Shown here one piece after another: positions 11,125-25,700 of a DNA stretch of 64,000 nucleotides. Each line of letters starts with the position of its first letter. The first letter of the stretch is position 1. Source of the stretch: Panonychus citri. Lineage: Eukaryota; Arthropoda; Arachnida; Trombidiformes; Tetranychidae. The DNA is taken from the NCBI RefSeq assembly GCF_014898815.1, contig NW_026515455.1, positions 806,001 through 870,000 on the forward strand, written 5' to 3'. The notes under the pieces are model-generated. The model saw only the letters and a program-made list of their open reading frames with translations, did not search any database and had not been told where the DNA came from. Made by a program: the position numbers and the translations under genes.

Positions 11125-14100
11125 CTCTTTCTCTTAATCTTCGATTGAAGAAGAAAAAAATTCTTTTCTAAAAAGAGAAAAGATCAATTGAACTGCAGTA
11201 GAAACCGTTAGAACAGAATATCAATGTGGTGCCTTCGAATCAAAAGTAACCTTATTGATCGTAAGTGATTCACTTTTCATCTTTTATTTTATGTTCGAAA
11301 TGTTTATCATCCGTCAATAACTTTTCTCGAGTCCGTTCAATTGGAACTATTTTCATCTTCATCTTAATCATCTCACATATTGAATCGAACAGAAAACTGG
11401 CTCATATAAGAGATGAAAATGACCTCATTAGAAGGGCCAATGGTGCAAATGCTTTAGAGAATCAAAGAGAAAGATAGAATCAAATCTCCCCTTACCTGGT
11501 TGAAGATAATCATCATTATCTTTCTTCATCTTATTCTGTTTTTCATCATTTTCTTTCAATAATCTACTGGCTATTTTCTGATTCTTTATGAACAATACCT
11601 CCTATGATGATAATTTTTCGCCACTAACTCACTTCTCTTAATGGTACTTTCATCTTCATCATCACCATCATCTTTTGTTACCTGAGTGAGTATCTTATAT
11701 AAGTGAGAGTTAAAGGTTACCTTTTTATTTTTTTACGAAACAGAAGCAAAAAGGTCAACAAGGATAATGGAATCAGATTAAGATCGGAAGAGTGATTTCT
11801 TAAGATGATGATGATGAAGAAAAAAGATATTTGAGATTGACAGAAGACGAAATGATGATAATGATGATAATAGGGATGAACGAGATACCACTTAACATTT
11901 GACAGAAGTTGATGATGATAATCATTATGATGACCAAGCCTTGAGGCGATCAAATTGAAGTAGCCGATAAGGAGTCACTCTTTTTTTCACTCACTTAGAA
12001 AAAAGATGATAATGATGAGAGAGAAAGAGAAAAGAAAGAGAGAAAGACATTAATTCTCTCCATAGGTAGACAAAAGATGATGAAGATGATAATTGAAGAG
12101 GGGGAGAGAGAGAGAGAGCAAAGTGGAAAGGTGAAGATGAATGTTAACTCATCATTTTGTAGTTGTTTCTATTCATACCTTGTAACTTTCATAGACTCTT
12201 GAAGATGATGAAGATGATCAGAAAAAGAAATCAAGATGCTAAAGTCTTTGGTCTTTTCTTTACATTATCATCATCATCATCTTGTTGTTTTCTCGTTCTT
12301 TTTCATCTGATCATCAATTTCTTGCTCACTAAAACCAAGATAACTTAATCCTCTCCAGTATTTACCTTTAATCCAGTCCAATCAATCAATTATCATTGAT
12401 GTTAATGTTAACTTGTAAAAACAATAAATTCAAATTGCTAAAGTCCAATCAATTATCATGAAGATGATAATTTTCCTGGTAATTGTTTTGAAAGTTCATT
12501 TGAAACATTTACCTTGAGGCGATAACAATACAATTAGATTGGTCTTTCAATTGGAACCTTTTGCTTGTTTCAATCTCCATGGAAATTAAATATTTTATCT
12601 TCATCCTAATCATGTTTTCATTTCAAATTTGTTGTGATTCGTTGTTATGGTAACTCAGGAAAGTTTCAATTTTCGCTTGGAATTCAAGATGAGGGTAGAA
12701 AAAAATTCATTTTTTTAATATTTTGAAGAAAATTTTTTGCTTTATCCTAAGAGACGAGGTGAGATGATGATGATGAATTGACCGTGAATATCATCTTTGA
12801 ATCTTGAATCTATCATCTTTATCATGATGATGATCAGTCTCTTTATACAATGTTAGTGATGCTCAACATAAAAGATTGAAACAGTTTCAGTCTTGTTATC
12901 TATTATTATTACCTGTTATCATGAAGATGATGATGATGATGATGATTATAATCATCTTCATGATGGCTTAAACATTTTGAAAGTGAATAAGATGAAAAAA
13001 AATCACCTCTGATTATGAATTTCTTTGCCTTGATTTAACTGATTATCTGTGATTTTTGATCCATCTTTTCATGTTAAAAAACTGAATAATTATCATGATG
13101 AAACATGTTGATGGTAAATGTAATTACTCACACCATGGGAATATGTTGATAAACAATCAGTTTAATGATAATTTCATGTTTACTGTTTCAATTAAAATGA
13201 ACCATAAGATTTGAGCTCATGATGAAATATTGTGGTGGTTTATGTAAACCACAAAAAATGAACATACACTAATCCCTCATCCTCATCATCTCCATCTCCA
13301 TCTCCATCTTCATCTCTCTCTCTCTCTCTCTCTCTATTAATAAATTCTCATCTTAGTTATTACTATTCTTTTGAACATTTTTTAAAGAAAATGCTGATGA
13401 CTATATGGATGAAGAGGAATGATGAACGACATTCAGGGTAACATTATACAAACTATAATTCATTTAGCTCATTATCCTTTTCATCTTCATCTTCATCATC
13501 TTCATCGTCTTCCTCATCAGTTGATCTTGATGATCATTTCTCTCCTCCTTCAACTTACATACAACTCAACACTCAATGGTAATAATAACAATAATCATAA
13601 TCAGGGTAATAATAATAAAAACTAATGGTTAATAATAATCATAAAATTGATAATTTATATGTTTCCTAAAAATAATCATGATAATCATTTGCTCAATAAT
13701 CAACAGTCAATATCAATATTTGATGATCAAGTTTAGTTGTTATTTTTTCAATGATTTGCTTTTGTGGTAGGCCAAAAAATTAATTTTCATTTTCAAGAAA
13801 ATTATAATGAAAACGGGATTGATCAGTAGTTCGTTTGGTGATGATTATGATAGAATGAATTTCCAGTGAAAATTGTACCAGAATTCTGGGATAGAAAAAT
13901 AGAGAAGAAAATTTTTCATCCTGTTTGAATTTCGAACATGATAAGAGATATTGGAACTGAACAGAATGGTGATAATGATGAGGCAAAAACTTTTTGGAGA
14001 ATCGGAAATAACCGGATATTAGATCAATAACAAGTGCCATTGCCACCTCTTCCTGACCTTTTGCTATTGATTATTTATCATCATCAACATGGTTCTCATC

Positions 14101-15524
14101 ATCATCATCATCATCGTTGGGACTTCCTCCAGATCGGAGCAATTTTTTTTCTCTCTCTTCCATTTTATCTATTATTTTGCTCACCCATTCACCATGAATC
14201 TTGAGCTTGAAAATTTCATCTTTTATAACTGAGTTTAAACTTCGTAAATTGATGTGATACTTTTTTACACAATTTCCGGAATCAATGTTGTGATATTTTG
14301 ATGAAAAGACAGAAAATGAAAAAAAGAAACAGTAATAACAATGTAACTACATCATTATCATCATCTTCGAGTAAAATGACAGTCAAATGACCTTGTTTCT
14401 GGTACTGGTCATTATTATGTGTCCCTGATAACCTCACATACGAGTCTGTTTCTTTCACACAATTATCTTTATCATTTCAAATACTTTGAGCTACTTTTCG
14501 TTGGGACGAAATTATCTCGTCACAACAACAGAACAACAAAAAAAAACAGTAAAAATTTTTCTCGTTGAGAAGAAGAAAAAATTTTCATTCATCTAATCGG
14601 TTAATCTTCTTGAAACAGTTACAACAATTTCCCAGTCAATTGTTTCAATGAATGAATCAACTTTCTTCTTGTAATCTTCCCTCTTGAACATGATCTTTAT
14701 CATCAAATATCATCTTATTGTATTGTCACCGAAAAAAATTCTGCCTCAGGCTGAACAATTTCAAGTTTATCTCGATTCTAATACAGTTTGAATAGAAGAG
14801 TTCAACAAAAAAGTTCCAACCAAATGGTAACTGTATTTTTCCAACGATCAAATAAACCATTTCTCTCAACGACCCAACAGGTTTCTAATTGCTGTTCATA
14901 TGCTGGTAACAATTTGATTAAATAATAATCGTCACAAATTGACTGTTATTAATCAGCTAATCATTATCTTCTTGTAATTAGCATTTGATTATATTGAATG
15001 ATCAAACGATTGACATTGAGTTTACCTGTAGAAGCAAAAAAAATAATTACATGTTATAAGCTCAGTACTGTTGTCAAATGTTTGGCTGTAGTTAAATTGT
15101 AATTACAATCAAGTTGATTGTTGATTTGCTTCTGTAAATTAACTGAATCAACATAATAATAATTGATGGAGATAAAAAAAACAGGCTGAAGGTTATTATA
15201 CAAAATGATGGTGATCATCATGTTCATGGTTGAGTATCAGTGATAAAGTTAAATACTCGTTACATTGATACTCAATTTTGTATCAATTCTGTAATTCCAA
15301 TAATGTATATCAATCATCATTTCGTTATTGTAACTTTGTCTCCCTCATCCATTTATCATCTTGATCCTCATCTTAATCTTCATCGTCATTATCAGTAAAG
15401 TGTAATAATAGTAACATTGTCATTGTAAAATCTTTGTGTGCATAATCATAGACAGAGAAGATTATATTTCTCAGAGTCTTTTCATCTTCACTTTTTTTCT
15501 CTTCTTCTTTTATCATCTTCTTTC

Positions 15525-15525
<1 letters not shown>

Positions 15526-15555
<30 letters not shown>
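15526..15555. repeat. (GAT)10 microsatellite
   Basis: Uninterrupted GAT/ATG units in intron 1, followed by a repeat-poor stretch. Confidence 0.95.
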
Positions 15556-17148
15556 ATTCAGTCTAATAGGAAACAAATGATTGGTTGAATCAGATCAATC
15601 TCCCTTTTAACAACTATATTAACCCTCCAGGTAACATGAAATTAGATTTCGTGCTAAGATACAGTATTTTTTTTCCTTGGGAAGAAGATGAATGAAAGAT
15701 AATCATCTGAATAAGATGATGAACATGATGGAAAAGGTATCAGTTCGAAAAAGATACATGGAATTTAAAGAATAATAGAGAAAAAAGGTCAATAGTGATA
15801 GAGAATGAGATATTATTCCTATTCTCTTTGAAACTTATTCTATTCTCTCTTCTCTACTTAAATGAATCAATCAGTTCTCTCTTTTCTCATTGATTGATTT
15901 CAATTGCACTTTTAATGTTAATTATCTTTAATTGTGTCTGGTATTTATCATGAAGAATTAAAAATGAAAAAAAGAAATGCAAATGAACAGAAATTCTGAA
16001 GAAAAAAAAGTTCTAAAATCTAATGAAACTGTTTATCTTAAATGATTAGGATCAAAGGTATTATAATGATAATATTATTCATCTTCATGATAGATTGAGT
16101 TAAACGCAGGAAAAGTTTGTTTTCAACCAGAATCTGAAATGGATAATGAAGGGAATAGGCAAAGTTTTATAATGGAAAGAGATGGAAATTAAAGATGAGG
16201 ATGCTGAAGAGCGGAAGTGGGAGGATTCTCATGGGAGAGGTTACCTTTTATATCTGTTGTTGTTTTTTTCGTTGTTGTTGTTGCCTAGTTGATAACATGA
16301 TGGATCCAATTTAAATATTTTGAGGTTCCTATTGGGAGAGAGAGAGAGAGAGAAATGAAGATAAAGATGAAAAAAGATGATAAAACTGGAAGAGAAATCT
16401 TTTCCACTCTCTAATATTGATCAGAAACAGGAAATAGCATTAAGGTTAGACTCTAATTTTATGTAAACTTTATCAGGTTCCTAAAAGATGAGGGAATCCT
16501 TGGTGAGAGAAGAAAAGATGATGAAGATAAAGATGATCAGTGAAAGTCGATGGAAATTAATAGTTGCAATGACAATGAAGATGAGGATGAGGATGAGGAT
16601 GTTGTTTTAGTGGTAATGATGATCAATTTAAGGATGATAACCGATAATCATTGAGTTTCTTTATGTTTATTATGATGGAAACATTTTATTATTTTTATGT
16701 TATCATTTTTATAAAAGAGAAGAGAGAAAAAACTTTTCTTTTTCAAAAAAGATGAGAGAGAAAAAAATTATTCCCTGAGGCTATTTTTCCTTAAGGTTAT
16801 TATTTCTTGAATGAGAGAGAAACAAACCATTGGATGATGAAGTTGATAGATCCAGGTAATAGTTATCACCCTTCTCCTGCTCCCGATCATCATCATCATC
16901 ATCATCGTTTTCATGGGAAACTTTATAATATGAGTCCTTTTCTCATCTTATTATCACTTTCAAGACATTAATGTGGACACAAATTTAGAAATAAATAAAT
17001 GACCAGAGAGAGGAAGATAAATTTGATGAAGACAAAAAAAACAAAAGAATCTCATCCTGAGACAGCCCTGTCATTAGCATCGTTATTAATTTTATCTTCT
17101 TCATCTTCAGTCAACGAAAGGTTATCATGTTGAACTTGAGAAATTTAT

Positions 17149-17366
17149 CAGAAAAAAGATAATTCGAAAAGTTGAAAGTTTCGAAAATTTGGAATAACTT
17201 TTTTTAGAACTCGCGACATTTTTTCACTACTGATGATAGAATATGAAAATTCTGATGCAATTTGCTCATCGTCACAACCATTAGGATGATGATCGTCATC
17301 ATCTTCCTCACCATTATCAACAACATGATGATTATAATTAGCATTGAATCTTTGAATCATCATTGA
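17149..17366 (-). CDS. Candidate small antisense exon in intron 1 (uncertain)
   Basis: On the minus strand a strong acceptor-like tract ending CATATCTTCAG (17377-17367) precedes an open frame: YSMMIQRFNANYNHH, an acidic EEDDDDHHPNG run, then CDDEQIASEFSYSIISSEKM and SRVLKKVIPNFRNFQLFELS before a stop near 17149. Read through the acceptor without splicing, the upstream frame gives a signal-peptide-like LKAIVLLLIYFSFISSGYS, but it begins at GTG rather than ATG. The second half is less repetitive than most ORFs here. No family was recognised and no partner exon was found. Confidence 0.2.
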
Positions 17367-18426
17367 ATAGCCTGAAGATATGAAAGAAAAGTATATTAAT
17401 AATAAAACGATTGCCTTAAGACTCTTCACCCTAAGAAACTTTAGAAAAGAAAATTTTTTTTTCTTCTAAAGTTCTAAGTTCCAAGTTCTAACATGCCAAT
17501 GTACACAAAGCCTAAAATTAAATGACACTCAGCCTCCCAATTCCCTCCCCTTTATCATCATCATCATCACCATTATAATCACAACCTTAACATTATCTTC
17601 ATCTCTCTTCTTACCTTGACTATTCCTTTGCTACCTGTAATCCACTTCCACTGCTGATAATAATAATAATTACTTTCCAACGAATATCTTAACCTAACGA
17701 TCAGATAATTACTATTAATGTTCATTTCGTAGTTGTCTCTCCCTCTCTCTCACACACACAGAAAATGTTTCATCAATAATAATATTTTGTCATCATCATT
17801 TATTATCGTTACTATTATTTGAATATCACCTTGATTACCTTTAAATACCTTTGATGATATTATCATGTTATTATTGATTAACTTAAGTTAACTTTTTTAA
17901 AAAGTTATTATAACGATGATGATGTTTAATTTGCTAACTTTATTACTGTTCTTGTTAATTAACATGATGAAAACAATAATAATACATTTCCCAATAATAG
18001 CCAATCACTTACAGGATATTAATGAAAATTTTGTTCCTTCAACTTTAAGGTCACGATATTACAATGTCAAAGGTTAGAAATCAAGTTATATGAGTTACTG
18101 TTAATAATATGTTACCATGTTTATTATATATCTTGAAACGATATTGATTATTTATTAGATGAAAAAATGAACAGGAAGTTGATGATGGATCCTGAATAAA
18201 GATAAACAAAGATGATGAAATTAGAGAATCAGAAAAATTAATATAAATGTAATAATCATTTCAAGTTTGATTCTTATTGATGAAGATGAAGAAAATTTTG
18301 ATTAATTTGTTTTCTATTAAGATGATGATGATTAAATTGAGAGAATAGAGAAAAGAAACTTTTTCCTTTTCTTATCATCTTTATCAATAGATTTTTTCAT
18401 TTTCTATTGAATCTGATTTTATCTCT

Positions 18427-18448
18427 ATCATCATCATCATCATCATCA
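18427..18448. repeat. (ATC)7 microsatellite
   Basis: Uninterrupted ATC units in intron 1, opposite in strand to the nearby GAT run at 18951. Confidence 0.93.
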
Positions 18449-18950
18449 ATGAACAAAAAAATAAGTAAATCCAACGAAGCAAACAAACATCATCATTGGT
18501 GATAATTGTTAAATCAACAAATGATGATGATGATTGTGTGCCAAGTAACATATAGCTGATTGATTTCTCATCTTTCATCTTCCTTATATCATCTTAATCA
18601 TCTTGATTGTAATAACAATCAAAAATTGTAATGATCATCATGATAAAAAAGTGATAACTTGCCATTTAGAATGTAACTATTGAGAGAGAGAGAGAGATTC
18701 GTAATCAACAATCAACTTTAATTTGTTTATTCAACATAAGCATCAGTATTGATCGCGTGTTAATAATAATAACGTTAACTTGTTTTTCCTTATAAGTGAT
18801 TCAACTAATCATGATAATTAAATACCCATTGATTAAAGACAATTGGTAATCTTCAATCAATTTATTCACAATCTCTTTGTAATTGTATAACCAAAATTAT
18901 TGCTCAACTTTTTTCACTCCGTTCCAACAATAACAAATTGCCTCACCCAG

Positions 18951-18972
18951 ATGATGATGATGATGATGATGC
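18951..18972. repeat. (ATG)7 microsatellite
   Basis: Uninterrupted ATG units in intron 1. Confidence 0.93.
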
Positions 18973-19210
18973 CCTAGATAATGATGTCTCTTGTTAGGTA
19001 ATACAAAGTGATGAGGATCAGAATGTTCAGAAGTTACCTGGATGATGTTAATGATGAGGTGCTCCCAAAATTATCATGTACCTGTGATGGTCTGCAAAAA
19101 AGGACTAATCTTTTTTTTTCTTGTCAGAATGAGGAGAAAATACATTTTGTGTTGATGTTTTTGCATGTCAATGACTTTTGCGTGTTGATGATTGATTCAC
19201 AAGCAGACAA

Positions 19211-19247
19211 AATGATGATGATGATGAGAGAGAGAGAGAGAGAGAGA
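19211..19247. repeat. Compound ATG then AG array
   Basis: Five ATG units run straight into a long AG array. The GATGAT-to-GAGAGA join is common in this window and suggests one array type seeding another by slippage. Confidence 0.9.
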
Positions 19248-19707
19248 AATGAGGGAATTGTGATGATAATGACGGAGAGGGAATCATCATCATCTTATTT
19301 TCACAATGATGGTGATTCTCGGGAGCAAAAATGTAACCTTGAAAGTTTATAAGAAAAAAAAATGATTGAGATGATGAACAAGTGAAAGTTATATAAGATT
19401 TTGCTTCGTTTTTTTCATCAACTGTAGGTAAGAAAAAATTATCAGAAAGAGAGATAGAGAGGAAATTAATTGAGGTGAATTAGTTGACTCACTGTAGTAT
19501 CCTCTTCTTCATCTCCTTTCATGGTTACTCACTCATCAGTTCTGAAGGAGTCTGTTAATTAGTGGCAAGAATATAAGTCCAAGGAGAGAGTGAGCAAGAT
19601 AAATGAAGAGAGACAGGTAAGATTAAAGGGGGTGGTCAGTAAAAGAGATGATCTAAGATGAAGATGGAAAGGAAAAAGATAGACCAAATCGTGCTAGGTC
19701 AGTAGTA

Positions 19708-19739
<32 letters not shown>

Positions 19740-22700
19740 CTTAGGTAGATAGAAAGGAGAGTCTCTCTCTCTCTCTTTGTAAGGTGAGTTTCTAAACTGA
19801 TGAAGCAATTAATTTCGGGTTGGCCGCCATTTTGGAAGATCTTGAGTTACTCCGGTTCTCAGATCTTATAACAATCTTTTAATACACGGACTGCTCTCTC
19901 TCTCTCTCTTCTCATCATCTTATATTCTCTTACAAGACTAGTTCTCTATCTCACGCTGCTCTCGCTTTCTTCTTGACCTCTTGTTCTCCATCATCTTTCT
20001 ACTGGTTTTTTCTTTCTCTTCTTCTTCTGCCTCTGGTTTTCCTCATGATCATCATTTTCATCTTCCATTAGCTTCTCTTTTTTACCTTACATCAGAAAAT
20101 ACTAGTTCTTTGTACAGCATCACCTCTCTTTCTCTCTTTCTTGCAGCCCTTAGGCGATTTAAGCAAAGGCCACCATTGAATTTACCTTAGCTGCCCACTT
20201 TCCTCCATGCTTATGACCGCCTCTTTTGCTTCATCATCTTTTTGCTTCTTCAATTTATATCTTCAAGACTCTGAATTAAATGTACCCTCTATTAAACCCA
20301 ATTTCTTACCTCTGTTCATCTTCATCTCTCTCTCTCTCTCTCATCTTCCTACTTTTTCTTTCTTCTTTATTTTTCTCTTCCATCATCATCATCATGTAAT
20401 AATGATAATTTCTTTTTCTGCTTTTTTTTCTATCTTCCAAATGATTATCCTCATCATCTACTTTGATTCTTTATTCAATTTAAATATCTTAACTTCACTG
20501 ATCCATTTAACTAAGGTAGACATTTGCTCATTTCACTCAACTGATTAGTAAAAACAAAATACAAAACGTTGATTAACAACATTTAACTAAATCACAATTA
20601 TTATTCAACATTTTATACTTTTAATTACAAATCATCGCCCACTCAAAACTGTAATCATAATGTTGATAATAATAATAATTATCACCATAGATTAGGATGA
20701 AAGATAATCCATTAAATGTTGTTGATCCTAAGCAATAAGCTTTGATTTATTTACAATAATCAAGTGAATGAAGTAAGAGCAAAAGTTTACTAAATCATCA
20801 AATCAATTGCAACAATCAGAATAAATCGTATTCACTTAAATACCATGATAATAATCGTTGGAAAATCAATTGAATCACCAAAAGGTAATGAAACGATAAC
20901 CGATAAAGATTCATGATAACATTTTATATGATTGAAATTCTGAAGAAAATGAAAAACTTTTGAAAAATGAAAAAGCCGAAATTCATATTTATCCATTTTG
21001 ATTGTATTGATATTAAAGTGATAATATATAAACACGGTCAACATGGTCACGCTATCATAATGATATTAATCAGGTTTCCATGGGTTAATTCATGATGATG
21101 AACATGAAAAAATGATGATGATGATGATAAGCCTTATGAAGATTCCGTTGAGATGATAACCTTCACTGTTTGGCTCCGTGATAAGTGCTACTTTTACTTG
21201 TTTCCCCTTGATTCTCATCATATTTATCTGTCCATCTTCATCATTATCATCATCATCATCCCTTTTATATATATAAGTTTATCTGCCTATTTATTTTGTC
21301 TGAACTTTTTTTCTTCATCTTCTCCTCTCTCTCTCTCATGTATCATCAATATAATACTTTGGTGAGGCTTCAACAGATTTTCTCAGGCCAATATCATGTT
21401 GAGCAGCAAAACGTTTTCTCAGATTATAACACCTCATTGGGTTTCTCATCTTCATCCTCATCTCCATCCTCATCTTTCAGAGTTTTACAGATCTATCAGA
21501 TTTATCCTGTTGAAAATTTTTCACTTCTTCTCTTTCATTTTCCTCTCTCTGTCTGATTCTCATATAAAACCCATATAAACAGGTTACATGATAACCACCA
21601 AGGGAGAGGGAAATAAACATAGTGAGTTAGTTTGAGAGAGAGAGATACATGATGATGATGATGATGAGAGTGAGAAGACATCAAATAATAACAGCATCAG
21701 AAAAAAATGAATAACATGAAATGAATGCAAAGAAAATGTGAATTGCTTGTTGTTTGTTTGCTTATTCACAAACAACAACAATGTAAACATCAATTTTCAT
21801 TGTAAATGGATATCTACCAATGATGATTATTATGATGATAAGGATGATAAATATACAATATGAATGAGGAAATACACTTGCGCCACCTACAAATAATAAT
21901 ATTTATCATGTGATGAGTTGAACCTGAATTTATTTCCAATTCATTGAGATAAAATTCAAAAAGTTTTCTTTTACTTTTCTTTTCTTGGTTTATCCTTTTC
22001 TCAATTTGCTCAACTCACAATCTCTCAGAATCAATCTCCATGATAACTTTGAAACTTGCAAATGACAAAACCCCCATGAAAATTGTCACCATCATCATCC
22101 AAGTCTATTTGTATTATTTTTCTCATGATGATAATGATAGAAAACGTTATTAACATGGTAAAGAGTCAATGAGCACATTAAATATCTCCATGTAATCTGA
22201 GTTGTTGTTTTCTTGTTTCAAAAAGCTCATTTATTTTGCTTATTTACAAGCTAAGTAACAAACAGCAATCACCAGTAACGAATACAAGGTGAAGATAATG
22301 ATGAAGATAATGATGATGATATTAGGATGATAAGAAAGATAAAAGAAAGAAGAAAAAAGAAATATATTCTTATTGAATTACTCAAGTTTCTTATGTTTCA
22401 TTTTCAATGTAACTAATAAGATGTGTTATGGTTTCAACCTTGATTTAGTATTTAATTGATGATAATTATTGCGAGTTGAGAGTTAATTAACCTGTGTGAA
22501 CAATTAAATCATCCACAGGTAACTTAATTACATGGTAGACAAAAGTTATTGGAAAATAAAATATTCCAATGAATATTAATGAGCAACGAAAATGAATAAG
22601 TCGTTTTCGTTGGAGTAAAAATGAAAATCGTATCGGTCACTATGATGAGCATTTGGTCAACGTTACACTTTAGTTAACAGGTAGATAATTATGGTTGATG

Positions 22701-25700
22701 ATGATTAGGTTAAATCATCGGCTTGTTCATCATAATGATCATCATTATCATCACCTCAAAATCAACTCCCACCTCCCACTCTGATACATGTAAGGTTTTC
22801 ACCTCTACGGTTGAGATATAATGTTAACTACTTTTGCCACTTTCTTTCACTTTTTTTTGTTCTTACCTGTAATTTACTCAATTTTATGGTTCACTCTCAT
22901 CATCATCATCATCACTTTGACGATGATCTAATTGCTTTTTCAATCATTCTATCATCACAAAGATGTGTCAATGTGTTAACAAGGTAAAGGTCAAAAAGGT
23001 GATAACGATAATAATACAATGTTACTCCAATCAAATGACACACTTTTCTCATTCATCATTATCCTAAACATTATCAACTCGTGATACTATTTACTTATCA
23101 TCATCATTATCGTTTTTACCTGTTAACCCCTTTTGTTTTTTGATTGACTATTATTATTATCATGATGATGATGAACAATCAGCTTTTCTCATGTGTATGA
23201 GTGGTTGTTATCCTAACCGCATCCCGTTATAATTCATTATATTTTATTATTCATTCTGGTTATTGACTGATAATAAGATAATCATGATGAAAGAAAAGTT
23301 TTTCAAACAAGAGATGAAGAGAGAAAAAAAAATAAACAAACAAAACAAAAGGTAAACAAAGTAATCATATTTGAAGAAAACAAAAGAATCAATTGAATTC
23401 TGAATAATCATCATGAAATTGATGAAGAGAGAGAGAGAGAAAAAAAAACTCAATGTAAACTATTTCATTACTATTGACCTAATATCCTATTTATTGAATT
23501 GATTGTTATCCTGTCACAATCAGAGTAATCATCATGTAAATTGACCTGAACACCATTGAAATTTATCAGTGTGGGAGGTGTAAGGGGTAGACTTGAGATA
23601 TTTTTTTTCTTACTCAAGACAATTAACTTAATATGATTTAACTAATTACTCAAAACAATTAATCTGATTGTTGGTCATCTCATATAACTTAATTGTTATG
23701 ATTTCCACTTAATGTTACTCCTCTTGATTGATTAGCATCAATTCAATTCAGTGTAATGATAACATTATTATTGATACCAATCAATTAAAACTTTGTCTTA
23801 TAATTTTGATGATGATTTAATTTGTTTCAAGATTATTATTATGATGTAATTATGATTTCTTAAAAACTTAATCATAATGTTGATTAATTAAAACTCATTT
23901 GCATAATCATTAGTTTCTTGTATCTTCATGGTTGAAATTGATTAACTAATCTGTTTGGTTTTACAGTTGAAATTTAATTTGTTTTAAATGCTTCATCATG
24001 TTAATCAACTACGATTATTATTACAACAATTAACTTGCAACTTACAAGAAAAGTTGATTAAACAATTGTTGGCTCTTTAATTGTTTCATTTTTTTTCTGA
24101 TTCTCCATCAACATAATTACCATTTAATTGTTAACCAGCAATCAACTTACTCAATTTAAATTAACTAATAACTTTGAGCTCATATAAATTCATTAGTATT
24201 ATAATATGAATGATAAAATAGTAATTGAATTAACAGAGTTAGAAAATTATTCATATTCATGGAAATTGGGAAATTCTCATGAAATTTTTTCTTCTTTTTT
24301 TTCACCAAGATCATCAACCTTTTTCCCTCTTCTCAGGTAAATTACATATTCAATGATAATGATCAAGATAATTACGATCATTATTGATCAGCTGATTAGC
24401 ATTAGAAAAATTTCAATTCTGCTCAGAGGGAAAATCTGATAAATTATAACTTTATCCATGATAAAGTTCATGTCAACTTGAAACTTTTCAGATTTTCAAT
24501 TATCTTAAACCAACAATTAACTAAATAGTAACTGTGTTGAGTCAATTCATGATTCAACAATTAACTTCCTGAATCAATTAAATCAATATATAAGAGAAAA
24601 GTATATTTTCAGAATGTTCAAGTTTTTAAATTCCTTTGAATTTAATTGATATCATGAAGACAATCAAACTTAAATGATAATCACTTCCTCTCTATGCTGA
24701 AAAAAAAGTTATCTCTATAATAATAAGATCAATTTATCAATTTTTAATCATTATTGCAACAATTTATCACGCTAACTGAAAAATAATCATCGTATTTATT
24801 TCATAACGTGCTGTAGTTACACCGAGACAATATAATAATGATAATGATAACTTTCACTTACGAATTGAGGAGAAGCGAAAAAAAAATAACAAAATCGTTG
24901 CAACGATCGTAACGTGAGATGTTAACAAAAAGAAAAGGTAACGAATGTTATAGTTTTGTTTTCATGAGGTAAAACTAAATGATTGTTAAATCGTTGAAAG
25001 TAATTAGGTCAACGATTAATGTAGCTACAGTTTTGACGATAAAGTGAAAAAAAAATTGAGAAAAAAAATAAGAAAAAAGCTCTGAATTCGTCATGGTAAT
25101 AATAAACCAATAATAATAACGATTTCATCATGATGATAACATTTAGCATGTCAGAGTTACACCAACGCTTTTCAATTACTACAATTCAATTTACAACTAC
25201 TACTACTACAAACGAGGATGATAATGATGATGATGATGATAAATATGGATCTGGATTAGAACTTTTTTCTCAATTTCCATTGAGTAAAATTCTGAGTGAA
25301 ATCACCAGAAGGCTCAGGTTTACAATCTCACCTTTGCAACCACACACAAAATTACACAAGAAAAGATTATCATTCATTTACCTGGCGAAAATAAAATTTC
25401 AAGTTTCATTTGGAAAATGATTTCCTGTTCATTGATTTGAATTATATATTTAATCAGCATTTACGTGGGGTTGTTGTTATTATGTTGATTGGTTTTCCTT
25501 TTGATAATAGTTGCGTGAGTGTTGACAACTTTACCATCATCATCAACTATTAATATCTCATCTTAAATGATAATTAAGTAAAAGATTATCAATCTTAAAT
25601 AATTATCAGTAAATTATTGCTTCCGTTTTGCTTTCTGATTGTTAATTATTACAATCTCAATGCAATCATATCAATTTCATGTAGACAAGTATTCAGAAAT

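Noticed and set aside
19981..20190. ORF with a signal-peptide-like start (FSIIFLLVFSFSSSS)
   Set aside because: It begins at TTG, not ATG; the hydrophobic and serine residues come from CTT/TCT-rich DNA.
20144..20190. Acceptor-like TTTCTTGCAG followed by a short open stretch
   Set aside because: No donor, a stop soon after, and no protein-like composition; CT-rich DNA yields many false acceptors.
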